The notes: a model not told the origin generated them from the sequence alone. Counted from the stretch's first letter, positions 44,626 through 53,782 are shown. The stretch is DNA of 64,000 bases from Enterococcus cecorum (GCF_023221775.1 NZ_JAKUDS010000004.1:1-64000); one strand, 5' to 3'. Numbers and translations: made by a program.

Positions 44626-45612
44626 TTAATTTTCACGAGTTAAAATAGCTTTGGTTAAACGAGCTAAATTTTCTTTGGTTTGTACTTGATTATCTGGCAG
44701 TTTCGCAATGCCTTTTAGTGCTTTATCCGTATATTTAGCGGCTAAATCTTGGGCCTTTTGAATGGCATTCGTCTGATGGACAATATCAAAAACCGCTTGG
44801 GCATCTTCATGCGACATAGCTTCTTTTTTGCTTAAATAAGGTAATAATGCGTGTTTATTTTCTTTTAACGCATAGATTAATGGTAAGGAATAAACGCCTT
44901 GACGAACATCTTCTAACACAGGTTTGCCAATACCTTCAGGCGTTTTTGTGTAGTCTAAAATATCATCAATAATTTGGAAAGCCAAGCCAATATTTAGCCC
45001 AATTTCGCCACATTTTTTACTGAAAGCTTCACTACAACCACTTTCTAAAGCCCCAATTCCACAACTTAGGGCGAAAAGTTCAGCTGTTTTTCCAGATATA
45101 TTTTCTAAATAATCATCAATTGTGACATCAATTTGATAACGATCATTCATTTGACCTAATTCACCATCAAGAATTTTTTCCATACTGCGTGAATTTAACT
45201 GTAAACTGCGCATGGATTGGGTATAGTCAGCTAATAATTTAAAACAACTAATCAGAAGGTAATCTCCAGCATAGACTGCAGTCGAATTATCAAATTGTTT
45301 GCGAATCGTAGGCAGTTTGCGTCGGATATCAGCTTCATCAATAATATCGTCATGGATGAGTGTCGCAGTATGTAGCATTTCGATGGATGCGGCTAGACAA
45401 ATGGCTTTTTTTCGATCTTGTTCTGCGCCAAATTGTGAGAAAAGTAGCTGATAAGCCGGTCTCAATAGTTTTCCGCCTGAATGAATCATATCTAATACTG
45501 CTTTTTCGACAGCTTTATTTTTTAATTTTACGGATTGTTCCATCAGTTCAATGGTCTGATTTAATTCAGGAACTAATTGTGGATAATTTTGCCACATTGG
45601 ATGTAATTTCAT
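44626..45612 (-). CDS. dmkB: Polyprenyl diphosphate synthase DmkB
   Basis: A 328-residue trans-prenyl synthase. The first Asp-rich motif is LIHDDIIDEADIRR near 85-98 and the second FQIIDDILDYT near 209-219. It elongates farnesyl diphosphate to the side chain of demethylmenaquinone. It is the last gene of the minus-strand electron transfer operon and follows eetB without a gap. The dmkB name comes from the Listeria EET locus; HepT-type enzymes are close relatives, but the neighbourhood decides. Confidence 0.9.
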   Translation of the reverse strand: MKLHPMWQNYPQLVPELNQTIELMEQSVKLKNKAVEKAVLDMIHSGGKLLRPAYQLLFSQFGAEQDRKKAICLAASIEMLHTATLIHDDIIDEADIRRKLPTIRKQFDNSTAVYAGDYLLISCFKLLADYTQSMRSLQLNSRSMEKILDGELGQMNDRYQIDVTIDDYLENISGKTAELFALSCGIGALESGCSEAFSKKCGEIGLNIGLAFQIIDDILDYTKTPEGIGKPVLEDVRQGVYSLPLIYALKENKHALLPYLSKKEAMSHEDAQAVFDIVHQTNAIQKAQDLAAKYTDKALKGIAKLPDNQVQTKENLARLTKAILTREN

Positions 45613-46194
45613 CTAAATCAAATCCTTTCCAAGTAATTGACTTGCCCAATTTTGCTGTGTTTTTCGATCGCGCTCCATCTGAAATCTTTGCAAGGTACGC
45701 ACATGCATAAATAAATAGTTGGCACAGACCCCGATAGCAATCCCTGAAAGAATGCCTAAAAAGGAGAGTACCGGAAGATAAAGCATGACGGTCCATGATT
45801 GTGCAATAAGGGAGGCTGTCACAAGTTGGCCTACATTATGCATAAACCCTCCTGTGGCGCTAATACCAATAATACTGACTCGTTTTGGCCCAAGTGATTT
45901 GACCAGCATCATACCGATATAACTGAGCACCGCCCCAGAAAAGCTATATAGAAATGTCGAAACTGTACCACCAAGTAAGGTTGATAAGCAAAGTCTTAAA
46001 CCAATCAGCGTGATGGTTTCGCGTTTGGATAAGGTAAAAATGGCGATAATTGTAATCAGATTAGCCAGGCCCATTTTCGCTCCTGGTGCAAAACCAAAAG
46101 GATAGGGAATCATATTTTCAATTAGTCCAATTACTAAAGCTTGAGCCACAAGTAAAGAGATATAGACCATCGTTTTTAATTTTGATTGTACCAT
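45613..46194 (-). CDS. eetB: EetB, Gx transporter/ECF-S-like membrane protein
   Basis: A 193-residue protein with five or six helices. It belongs to the HepT component I/Gx transporter family; the GFAPGAKMGLANLITIIAIF segment near 33-52 and GGTVSTFLYSFSGAVLSY near 75-92 are the conserved core. In Listeria EetB acts with EetA and the FmnB/FmnA step in placing flavin on the surface lipoprotein. The start overlaps closely with the eetA stop (12-base gap). Confidence 0.85.
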   Translation of the reverse strand: MVQSKLKTMVYISLLVAQALVIGLIENMIPYPFGFAPGAKMGLANLITIIAIFTLSKRETITLIGLRLCLSTLLGGTVSTFLYSFSGAVLSYIGMMLVKSLGPKRVSIIGISATGGFMHNVGQLVTASLIAQSWTVMLYLPVLSFLGILSGIAIGVCANYLFMHVRTLQRFQMERDRKTQQNWASQLLGKDLI

Positions 46195-46206
46195 AAGTAA
46201 AGGCAG

Positions 46207-46626
46207 CTAGTAAATGACACTGCCAGATTCACTCCCATCTGAAGACTGGATTTCGATAACTAATTTATGAGGTAAGCAGACGATGGTTTCCCCCGGTTTT
46301 TTAATCCAGCCACGCTTCACACAGATTTGATCGCCACAATTGGCTTCTTTCATTCGTATTTGTTTACGATTCACTTCAATAATATTATAATCCCCATCTT
46401 TATCTTCATAACGATAGGTGTAGTGTTGTCCATTTTCACTTAAATCAAAGGCTTTGACTTGTTTGCCATCTACTTTAACGATGGCTTGATAAGTGACTTC
46501 ATTGATTTTAGATTGATAGATACTAAAAATGAGAATCGGAATAAAAGAGAGAATCACCAAACTAATGAGGATGATAAAATCCCAGCGCTTCATGCGACTC
46601 TTTTTGAAAAATGTTTTGAAATCCAC
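46207..46626 (-). CDS. eetA: EetA, NusG domain II-like protein
   Basis: A 139-residue protein with one N-terminal membrane helix (about 15-33) and an extracellular NusG-domain-II-like fold. The conserved block is CGDQICVKRGWIKKPGETIVCLPHKL near 98-123, with three Cys that can bind or form a disulfide. In Listeria EetA works with EetB in extracellular electron transfer. GGAGA precedes ATG 46626. A 16-bp hairpin lies in its leader. Confidence 0.85.
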   Translation of the reverse strand: MDFKTFFKKSRMKRWDFIILISLVILSFIPILIFSIYQSKINEVTYQAIVKVDGKQVKAFDLSENGQHYTYRYEDKDGDYNIIEVNRKQIRMKEANCGDQICVKRGWIKKPGETIVCLPHKLVIEIQSSDGSESGSVIY

Positions 46627-46646
46627 AAAATATCTCCTTTAATCAT

Positions 46647-46690
46647 CTGTTTAATAGGCGAACTAAACATTTAATTCGTCTATTAAACAG
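46647..46690 (-). promoter_or_regulatory. Hairpin in the eetA leader
   Basis: CTGTTTAATAGGCGAA and TTCGTCTATTAAACAG form a 16-bp stem with one G-U pair, 20 bp before eetA. It has no T-run toward eetA, so it may be an operator or an RNA stabiliser rather than a terminator. Confidence 0.5.
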
Positions 46691-46692
46691 AA

Positions 46693-46723
46693 GGAAAACT
46701 GAAACAGCCTGTCTCAGTTTTCC
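46693..46723 (-). terminator. Terminator between ndh2 and eetA
   Basis: GGAAAACTGA at 46693-46702 pairs with TCAGTTTTCC at 46714-46723 just after the ndh2 stop on the minus strand. The T-rich tail is short, so termination may be partial and allow read-through into eetA. Confidence 0.55.
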
Positions 46724-46746
46724 TAAAAAGATTTATCTTTTAGTGC

Positions 46747-48687
46747 TTAGTATCTCGATTTGACATCGCCATACCACCAGTGCCCTAGTTTGCGTTGTAA
46801 CCAAGGAACTACCCAGTGGTCAAGACCAAAGGCACGACCAGAACCGTTCATCAAGGCAATGGCAACTGGAATAAACCAAATATTTACCCAGAAGAACATA
46901 CCTGATAGACAGAAGGCCACGACTAAGGCTACCGTTGTCGCACTTGCTAACCAAGTAAATAGACCAACGATTAAGGCTAATGCAATACCAATTTCCACGA
47001 TAGTCATGAATTTTTGGAAGAATAAAGCAACTTCTTTATTAGGCATCATAAATTTCATGATACTTTCGAACCATTTTGGCATGTGATCTAACACTTGCAT
47101 TGGTTGTTCGCCGTAAGCATAACTAAATCCAAAGTGAGCAGCTTGAGTCGTAGCTTCACCACCACCACTTGCAGCAGCACCACTAGCAGCACTTGTCGCT
47201 TCAGCAGCACCAGATCCGGCAGCAGAGGCACCAGTTGTTGCAGCTTGTTCTTGCAACCAAGGGAATGGGAAGACGATGTGATCAGTAAACCATGAACCTT
47301 CACCAAACCAAGTGCTTGGTTGGAATAGATGACCATTATCACCTAAGACTTTCTTCATTGATTCGATTAACCACATGAATCCGTAGAAGATACGTAATGG
47401 CACGCTCCATAAAACATTACCGTAACGTGAGGAGTGACCGCGCATAATATTTCTTTCATCTTTAATATGGAAGAATTCATGCATGATGTATTGGAACATA
47501 TAATATCCAGAACGAATATCAAAGAAGTATTTCAAGTTTACAACGTGTTTCATAAACATTGCGAAGAAGCCAGATAATTTGATTTTACCAAATAGGTTAG
47601 CTACCCCGTAACGAGAACCGATTGAAACCATGAAACCTTGGTAGTTACTCTTGAATGGATGTTTTTCGCCACCTTTAATAGAAGCGATAACATTTTCAGC
47701 CGCACAGTGTGCAGTTTGTTCAGCTGCTTGTACAATTTGAGGAGTTGGTTTGCCAGGAGTTTCTTCATAGTAAACTAAGTCCCCAATAATATAGATGTTT
47801 TTATCTTCGTAGCCTTTTGCTTGCATGTATTGGTTTGCTACTAAACGGTTTGCACGCGCTTTTTCAATACCAAAGTCAGCTGCATCAGAAGTCGCTTTAA
47901 CCCCAGCAGTCCAGATTAAAGTATGTGTTGGAATAGTGCTACCATCTTTTAAGACGATATGATCTTTAGCTACTTCAACGATTGGTGATTCAGTTAAGAT
48001 TTCAACACCATGTTTTTTCATGTAGCGTTCAGCCTTAGCCGCACCACCACGGTCTAACATGTTTAAGATAGTTGGCATTGCTTCAACAACTTTAAGTGTG
48101 AAATCATCTTTGCTTAACTTGAAGTCTTTAGCTAAACGATCGCGCCAGTCCATTAACTCACCGACCATTTCAATTCCGGTAAATCCAGAACCGCAGACTA
48201 CAAAAGTTAACATTGCTTTACGCTTCTCAGCATCTGGTTCAATGGCAGCTTTTTCCACAATGTCTTCAATGTGCTTTCTGATTTTTAAAGCATCTTCAAA
48301 TGACCAAAGTGTAAAGCCGTTTTCTTTAACACCAGGTGTACCAAAGTCGTTTGGTTCACCACCCATACCGATGATTAGGTGGTCAAATGGATATTCACCC
48401 ATTTTTGTTTGAACAACTTTATTTTCTTTGTCGATACCAGTAACAGTGTCTGTCACAATTTCAACATTTTTGTTGTGGCAGAATAAACGTTGTAGGTCGT
48501 ATTGGATAGCTGTAGGTTCTACACGACCACCAGCCACTTCATGCAATTCAGTCATCATTGTATGGTAAGAATGACGATCGATTAAAGTGATTTGTGTGTC
48601 TGTGCCTTTTAGCTTTTTAGATAAAAGTTTTGTAGCAGCTACACCAGAATAACCGGCACCTATAACAATTACTTTTTCTTTTGCCAT
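46747..48687 (-). CDS. ndh2: Ndh2-type NADH:quinone dehydrogenase with DoxX-like tail
   Basis: A 646-residue type II NADH dehydrogenase. Residues 6-15 (VIVIGAGYSG) bind FAD and VVCGSGFTGIEMVG near 166 binds NADH. Residues about 375-470 are amphipathic and membrane-associated. An Ala/Ser/Gly-rich linker of about 35 residues (near 480-516) precedes a membrane domain with four helices (about 545-640) resembling DoxX. In EET loci this enzyme feeds demethylmenaquinone instead of the normal pool. It is divergent from pplA, with the two start codons 272 bp apart. Confidence 0.92.
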   Translation of the reverse strand: MAKEKVIVIGAGYSGVAATKLLSKKLKGTDTQITLIDRHSYHTMMTELHEVAGGRVEPTAIQYDLQRLFCHNKNVEIVTDTVTGIDKENKVVQTKMGEYPFDHLIIGMGGEPNDFGTPGVKENGFTLWSFEDALKIRKHIEDIVEKAAIEPDAEKRKAMLTFVVCGSGFTGIEMVGELMDWRDRLAKDFKLSKDDFTLKVVEAMPTILNMLDRGGAAKAERYMKKHGVEILTESPIVEVAKDHIVLKDGSTIPTHTLIWTAGVKATSDAADFGIEKARANRLVANQYMQAKGYEDKNIYIIGDLVYYEETPGKPTPQIVQAAEQTAHCAAENVIASIKGGEKHPFKSNYQGFMVSIGSRYGVANLFGKIKLSGFFAMFMKHVVNLKYFFDIRSGYYMFQYIMHEFFHIKDERNIMRGHSSRYGNVLWSVPLRIFYGFMWLIESMKKVLGDNGHLFQPSTWFGEGSWFTDHIVFPFPWLQEQAATTGASAAGSGAAEATSAASGAAASGGGEATTQAAHFGFSYAYGEQPMQVLDHMPKWFESIMKFMMPNKEVALFFQKFMTIVEIGIALALIVGLFTWLASATTVALVVAFCLSGMFFWVNIWFIPVAIALMNGSGRAFGLDHWVVPWLQRKLGHWWYGDVKSRY

Positions 48688-48867
48688 AAGTAAATTCGCT
48701 CCTTGAATAATAATAATAGTATAAATTGATCATTGCATAATCTACTATATTATATAAGAATTTATAAAATTTGTCTAACTTCTGAACTGAAATTTCACAG
48801 ATTTTGAATAATACGATGAGAATTCTGTGAAAAATAAAAGATTTTGGGAAAATAGCAATGATAGCGG

Positions 48868-48895
48868 TTGACAAATTCACGCAATGTTATAGAAT
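48868..48895 (+). promoter_or_regulatory. Promoter of pplA
   Basis: TTGACA at 48868-48873 and TAGAAT at 48890-48895, spacer 16. Transcription would start near 48902 and leave a leader of about 55 nt. Confidence 0.7.
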
Positions 48896-48906
48896 AAGAG
48901 TGTAAA

Positions 48907-48935
48907 CAAACGATTTCACAATTTCGTTTGTGAAA
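48907..48935 (+). promoter_or_regulatory. Two mutually exclusive hairpins in the pplA leader
   Basis: CAAACGA (48907-48913) can pair with TCGTTTG (48924-48930), or TTTCACA (48914-48920) can pair with TGTGAAA (48929-48935). The 3' arms overlap, so only one forms at a time. This could control mRNA stability or access to AAAGGGGA. Confidence 0.4.
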
Positions 48936-48959
48936 AAAGTAGTAAAGGGGAACTTTGCA

Positions 48960-49898
48960 ATGAAAATGAAGAAAATTTTAACAGGATTCACCACACTAGC
49001 TTTATCAACACTATTGTTAGCAGCTTGTGGTGGTAACGACAAGAAAGACACAGCTTCATCATCAACTGCGTCTTCATCAAGTGTAGCTAAAACATCATCT
49101 AGCTCAAAAGAAGAAGCTGCAGCACCTAAGAAAGTAGCTGGTGCAGATTTACAAGATGGTACATACAAACTTGAAGAAAAGAACTACGAACATGGTTACC
49201 GTACAGTATTTTCTATCACTGTAAAAGATGGTAAAATCACTGAATCTAACTATGACAATGTAAATGAAAAAGGCGAATCTAAAACAAAAGACGCTGACTA
49301 CAATAAAAATATGAAAGCTAAATCTGGTACTGATCCAGAAACTTACATTCCTCAATTAAACAAAGAATTAGTTGAAGGACAAAACGCTAATGTAGCTGTT
49401 GTAACTGGAGCAACTCATTCATCAGAAAGCTTCAAGAACTATGCACAACAATTAATCCAAGCTGCTCAAGCTGGTAAAACCGATACAATCGAAATCGACA
49501 ATGGTGCTGCTTTGAAAGATGGTACTTACACTTTAGAAGAAAAGAACTACTCTCATAACTACCGTGTTGTATTCTCAATCACTGTTAAAGATGGTAAATT
49601 AACTGAATCTAAATATGATTACGTTAATAAAGACGGTAAATCTAAACAAGATGATGAAGAATATAACAAATCAATGCAAGAAAAATCAGGTACAGCTCCT
49701 AAGACTTACATTCCTCAATTGAATGAAGAATTAGTGAAAGCGATGAACGGAGAAGAACCTTCAGTGAATAAAGTGGAAGTAGTTACTGGTGCTACTCACA
49801 GTTCTGACAGCTTCAAGATTTATGCAGCTCAATTAATCAATGCCGCTCAAAAAGGCGATACTGCTAAAATCGAAGTGGACAACATCGTCACTGAATAA
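48960..49898 (+). CDS. pplA: PplA, surface lipoprotein with two FMN-binding domains
   Basis: A 312-residue lipoprotein. The lipobox is LLLAAC (Cys near 22), followed by a Ser/Thr/Lys-rich flexible linker to about residue 60. Two tandem FMN-binding domains follow (about 65-175 and 185-310), each ending with TGATHSS, the flavinylation motif in which a Thr takes FMN from the ApbE enzyme. PplA carries electrons from the quinone pool to extracellular acceptors. AAAGGGGA precedes ATG 48960; a start 30 bases upstream has no site. A terminator at 49922 follows. Confidence 0.93.
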   Translation: MKMKKILTGFTTLALSTLLLAACGGNDKKDTASSSTASSSSVAKTSSSSKEEAAAPKKVAGADLQDGTYKLEEKNYEHGYRTVFSITVKDGKITESNYDNVNEKGESKTKDADYNKNMKAKSGTDPETYIPQLNKELVEGQNANVAVVTGATHSSESFKNYAQQLIQAAQAGKTDTIEIDNGAALKDGTYTLEEKNYSHNYRVVFSITVKDGKLTESKYDYVNKDGKSKQDDEEYNKSMQEKSGTAPKTYIPQLNEELVKAMNGEEPSVNKVEVVTGATHSSDSFKIYAAQLINAAQKGDTAKIEVDNIVTE

Positions 49899-49921
49899 TT
49901 TTGTTTCATAAAATCACACGA

Positions 49922-49958
49922 GATGGAACGGTGTTTAATCATCGCTCCATCTTTTTTT
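49922..49958 (+). terminator. Terminator after pplA
   Basis: GATGGA and TCCATC flank an inner stem of ACGGTG/CATCG-like bases, with seven T after. Confidence 0.8.
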
Positions 49959-50093
49959 ATTTTTAATAACAAGATGCAAATATATAACGTTGGTGTTCAT
50001 TGCTGTTAAATAATGGGGAATAAAAAAATTATTGGCTAAACAAACTTTCTGCGCTATGATAAAAAGGCATAGAAAATGAGTAAGGAGGATTTT

Positions 50094-51143
50094 ATGAAAA
50101 ATAGAATCATAATGCTAGTGATGGTCTTAGGGGCTATCTTGCTTGCAGGCTGTCAAAAACAAGCAGCTGCACCTAAAATTAATGAGACACCTTATTCGGA
50201 TAATCAATTTCTTATCGGTACATATGTCAATATCCGAATTTATGATGATGGCAAAGAAGATGTACTGCCGTTAGCCTTTAAAAAAGTCAAGACTTTAGGT
50301 GATAAAGTGACCGTCAATCAAAAAGGGTCAGAAATAGATGAAGTTAACGCGCAGGCAGGGATTAAGCCAGTGAAAGTCACGAGTGATGTCTATCGTTTGG
50401 CAAAAAAAGCATATCAAATCAGTGAAGAATCTCATGGCGGCTTCGATATGGCGATTGGCCCGATTACGCAATTATGGCGCATTGGTTTTCCTGACGCTCG
50501 TAAGCCAAGTCAAGCAGAAATTGATGAAGCTTTAAAATTGGTCGATTATAAAAAGGTAAAACTTGATGACAAAAAGCAAACCATCTATTTAGAAGAAAAA
50601 GGTATGGCACTTGATTTTGGTGCGATTGCTAAGGGTTTTATTGCTGATGAAGTCGTAAAATTATTGAAAAAACACGGTGTGACTACAGCAATAGTGGACC
50701 TTGGTGGGAACGTCTACGTATTAGGTAAGAGCCCACGCGGTAAAGATACGCCATGGACAGTTGGCATTCAAGATCCTAACCAAGCACGTAATGTAACAGT
50801 TGGATCCGTCTTAGCAAGTAATCAAACTTTGGTAACTTCAGGTATTTACGAACGGTATCTAGAAGTCGATGGAGTCAAATATCATCATTTGTTTAATCCA
50901 AAAACGGGTTATCCATTTGATAATGATATTGCGGGTGTAACGATTATTACCAAATATTCTATTGATGGCGATGGCTTATCTACAGCGGTCTTTTCAATGG
51001 GGGTTCAAAAAGGCTTGAAATTTGTGAATAAGCAAAAAGGGGTCGAGGCAATTTTCGTTACTAAAGATGATAAAATCTATTTAAGTAAAGGTGTGCCATC
51101 CTTTGAGCTAAATAAGGAATCAGGCTATACGATGGCTAAATAA
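50094..51143 (+). CDS. fmnA: FmnA/ApbE, FMN transferase lipoprotein
   Basis: A 349-residue ApbE-family protein. The lipobox is ILLAGC (Cys near 20). The catalytic core shows ALDFGAIAKGFIADEV near 177-192 and TSGIYERYLEVDGVKYHHLFNPKTGYP near 249-275. It moves FMN from FAD to a Thr of PplA outside the cell. AAGGAGG precedes ATG 50094. It is 18 bp before dmkA, so the two form an operon. In Listeria this protein is called FmnB; the name depends on species usage. Confidence 0.88.
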   Translation: MKNRIIMLVMVLGAILLAGCQKQAAAPKINETPYSDNQFLIGTYVNIRIYDDGKEDVLPLAFKKVKTLGDKVTVNQKGSEIDEVNAQAGIKPVKVTSDVYRLAKKAYQISEESHGGFDMAIGPITQLWRIGFPDARKPSQAEIDEALKLVDYKKVKLDDKKQTIYLEEKGMALDFGAIAKGFIADEVVKLLKKHGVTTAIVDLGGNVYVLGKSPRGKDTPWTVGIQDPNQARNVTVGSVLASNQTLVTSGIYERYLEVDGVKYHHLFNPKTGYPFDNDIAGVTIITKYSIDGDGLSTAVFSMGVQKGLKFVNKQKGVEAIFVTKDDKIYLSKGVPSFELNKESGYTMAK

Positions 51144-51161
51144 ATAGAATCGAGGAAGAAA

Positions 51162-52106
51162 ATGTCTGTAAAAACTTTTTTGGATTTGGTCGAAATTAAA
51201 ACAAAATTGGCAAGTTTAACACCATTTGTTATCGGTGTACTATTTACGTTAAGTTACTTTAATGAATTTCATATAGGCAATACGATTATCTTTTTTATCG
51301 GGATGCTTTGTTTTGATATGGCAACCACAGCGATTAATAATTATATGGATTTCAGAAAAGCAAAATCTGAGGAATATAAATATACGGAAAATGTTGTTGG
51401 TCGTGAACATATTCCAGAAAAATTGGTTCAACAAATCATTTTTGGTTTCATTTTTATCGCTTTTTTAGTAGGAATGTATCTTTCTTATAAAACAGGTTGG
51501 CTACTTTTGGTGATGGGCTGTTTGTGCTGCTTTATCGGAGTGTTTTATACTTTTGGTCCGGTGCCACTTTCTCGTATGCCTTTAGGTGAGTTGTTTAGTG
51601 GGGTGACCATGGGCTTAGGGATTTTTGCGATGGTTATATACATCAATATTTATCAAAGCAAAGTTCTCTGGCTCAATTTAAGTTTGAAAACAGGCCAGTT
51701 TGCCTTAACGGGTAATCTATGGACAGTATTGGCGGTAATTTGGGCATCTATTCCGATGATTTGTACGATTGCCAATATTATGTTAGCAAACAATTTATGC
51801 GATTTAGATCAAGATATCGAAAATCATCGCTATACTTTACCCTATTATATTGGTCGTAAAAATGGGGTATTCTTATTTAATATCTTAATGTATCTTTGTT
51901 TTATCACAGTAACGATTGGTCTGTTTTTTGGTTTGTATCATTGGACGATTTTATTGATTTGGGTAGTTTTCCCTATGATCCGTAAAAATCTCCAAATCTT
52001 CACAAAGAAACAAATCAAACGCGAAACCTTTAGTATTTCCATTAAAAATTTAATTCTCTTTAATGGTACCTATGCGCTATGTTTATTGCTAGGTTTGCTA
52101 TTCTAA
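51162..52106 (+). CDS. dmkA: DmkA, UbiA-family demethylmenaquinone prenyltransferase
   Basis: A 314-residue integral membrane protein with eight or nine helices. The two Asp-rich motifs are NNYMDFRKAKSEEY near 59-72 and NNLCDLDQDIENHRYTLP near 209-226. It joins a polyprenyl chain to 1,4-dihydroxy-2-naphthoate. It is a second MenA-like enzyme specific to the EET path. The end is followed by a terminator. Confidence 0.9.
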   Translation: MSVKTFLDLVEIKTKLASLTPFVIGVLFTLSYFNEFHIGNTIIFFIGMLCFDMATTAINNYMDFRKAKSEEYKYTENVVGREHIPEKLVQQIIFGFIFIAFLVGMYLSYKTGWLLLVMGCLCCFIGVFYTFGPVPLSRMPLGELFSGVTMGLGIFAMVIYINIYQSKVLWLNLSLKTGQFALTGNLWTVLAVIWASIPMICTIANIMLANNLCDLDQDIENHRYTLPYYIGRKNGVFLFNILMYLCFITVTIGLFFGLYHWTILLIWVVFPMIRKNLQIFTKKQIKRETFSISIKNLILFNGTYALCLLLGLLF

Positions 52107-52119
52107 GGCAATATTTTAG

Positions 52120-52150
52120 GAGGTCTCTTGTCATGAGAGACCTCTTTTTT
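52120..52150 (+). terminator. Terminator after dmkA
   Basis: GAGGTCTCT at 52120-52128 pairs with AGAGACCTC at 52136-52144, followed by T. Confidence 0.85.
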
Positions 52151-52232
52151 TATAAACGTTAAAAAACTGGTCGAATGAGAAAAATATTTTTCCATAAACT
52201 ATTGACAAGCAAAAAGTTCTTTGTTAATTTAT

Positions 52233-52253
52233 AAATCGTAACTGTTACGATTT
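52233..52253. promoter_or_regulatory. Zur-type operator before adcA
   Basis: AAATCGTAAC and GTTACGATTT form a perfect palindrome of two 10-base arms around one T. It matches the Zur box of Bacillus (AAATCGTAAT-N-ATTACGATTT) at all but one position per arm, and not the AdcR box TTAACYRGTTAA of streptococci. It lies 20 bp before the adcA start. Zinc-loaded Zur would repress adcA here. Confidence 0.88.
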
Positions 52254-52273
52254 GAAAAAGGAAGAGGAATGTT

Positions 52274-53782
52274 ATGAAGAAGAAAATAATTTTATTCAGT
52301 ATCGCTTGTGCCAGTCTTTTGTTGGCTGCATGTCACAATCAAACCGAGAAAAAAAGTGATCAACCAACGATTATCACTACAATTTATCCGATGTATGAAT
52401 TTACCAAAGAGATTGTAGGTTCGGAGGCAAAGGTCGAATTATTGATTCCAGCCGGGACAGAACCACATGATTTTGAACCATCTGCCAAAGATATTGCCAA
52501 AATACAACAAAGCCAAACAATGGTCTATGATGATCCAAATATGGAAACTTGGGTGGGAAAAGTAAAGTCTAGTTTAACGGATGATAAAGTGAATTTTATC
52601 CAGTCTACTAAGGATATGGTTTTATTACCTGGTGGTGAGGAAGAAGAGCATGATCATGGTGCAGACGGACACCATCATGAATTTGATCCGCATGTTTGGT
52701 TAGCTCCTAGCCTAGCCAAAAAGCAAGTACAAACCATTACCAAAGAATTAAGCAAACAATATCCAAAACTGCAGAAAAAGTTCGAAACCAATAGTCAGAA
52801 ATATTTAGCTAAATTAACGCAGTTAGATCAAGAATATCAAAAACAACTGAGTCAATTACCGCAAAAACATTTTGTGACCCAGCATAGTGCTTTTCAATAT
52901 TTAGCTGTTGAATATGGATTAAAACAAATTCCCATTGCAGGCATCAACCCAGAAGAAGAGCCTAGTGCGAGCAAATTAGCTGAATTGAAAAAATTAGTGA
53001 AACAATATGAAGTCCAAACGATCTTTTTTGAGGAAAATGCTCAAGATAAAATTGCTCGTACCCTAGCCAAAGAAGCCGATGTGAAGTTAGCGGTCTTAAA
53101 TCCATTAGAAGGCCTGACTAAAGCACAAATCAAAAACGGTGAAAACTATTTATCCGTGATGCGTCAAAATTTGCAATCCTTGGTGAAAGCCGGTAGTAAG
53201 CAACCATCCACGAAACAAGAAAATACACAGGCTAAACCAAAAACAGTCTATAATGGTTATTTTAAAGATGACCAAATCAAAAATCGTACTTTAGAAGATT
53301 GGCAAGGTAGCTGGCAGTCCGTGTATCCATTGGTTGCTAAAGGTGAATTAGACCAAGTATTTCATTACAAAGCCAAATTAAATCCCGGAAAATCTGAAAA
53401 AGATTATCGCGACTACTATGAAAAAGGTTATCGCACAACAGTTAAACAAATCGATATTCAAGGAGATACTTTCACCTTTACGTTTGATGATGGAACCAAA
53501 CAAAGCAGTGACTATCGCTATGTAGGCTATAAAGTTTTAAATTACCAAGCGGGAAATCGCGGAGTTAGATATCTTTTTGAGGCTAAAGATTTACAAACAA
53601 AAGCCTTTAAATATTTACAATTTAGTGATCATGCTATTTCACCACAAAAAGCTGGACATTTCCATCTATATTTTGGCAATGAGTCTCAGGAAGCCTTACT
53701 AAATGAATTAGAAAACTGGCCGACTTATTACCCAAGCCAACTATCAGCGCATGAAATTGCCCAAGAGATGGTTGCTCATTAA
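52274..53782 (+). CDS. adcA: AdcA zinc-binding lipoprotein with C-terminal ZinT domain
   Basis: A 502-residue lipoprotein. The lipobox is LLLAAC (Cys near 20). Residues 30-310 are a ZnuA-type cluster A-I substrate-binding domain with a His-rich loop (EEHDHGADGHHHEFDPH near 119-135) and zinc-ligand His in AHSAF and the following HxxxxE-like positions. Residues 325-502 are a ZinT domain (GYFKDDQIKNRTLEDWQGSW near 334-353). It captures zinc for an ABC importer whose other genes are not in this window. Control is by the Zur operator upstream. Confidence 0.93.
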   Translation: MKKKIILFSIACASLLLAACHNQTEKKSDQPTIITTIYPMYEFTKEIVGSEAKVELLIPAGTEPHDFEPSAKDIAKIQQSQTMVYDDPNMETWVGKVKSSLTDDKVNFIQSTKDMVLLPGGEEEEHDHGADGHHHEFDPHVWLAPSLAKKQVQTITKELSKQYPKLQKKFETNSQKYLAKLTQLDQEYQKQLSQLPQKHFVTQHSAFQYLAVEYGLKQIPIAGINPEEEPSASKLAELKKLVKQYEVQTIFFEENAQDKIARTLAKEADVKLAVLNPLEGLTKAQIKNGENYLSVMRQNLQSLVKAGSKQPSTKQENTQAKPKTVYNGYFKDDQIKNRTLEDWQGSWQSVYPLVAKGELDQVFHYKAKLNPGKSEKDYRDYYEKGYRTTVKQIDIQGDTFTFTFDDGTKQSSDYRYVGYKVLNYQAGNRGVRYLFEAKDLQTKAFKYLQFSDHAISPQKAGHFHLYFGNESQEALLNELENWPTYYPSQLSAHEIAQEMVAH

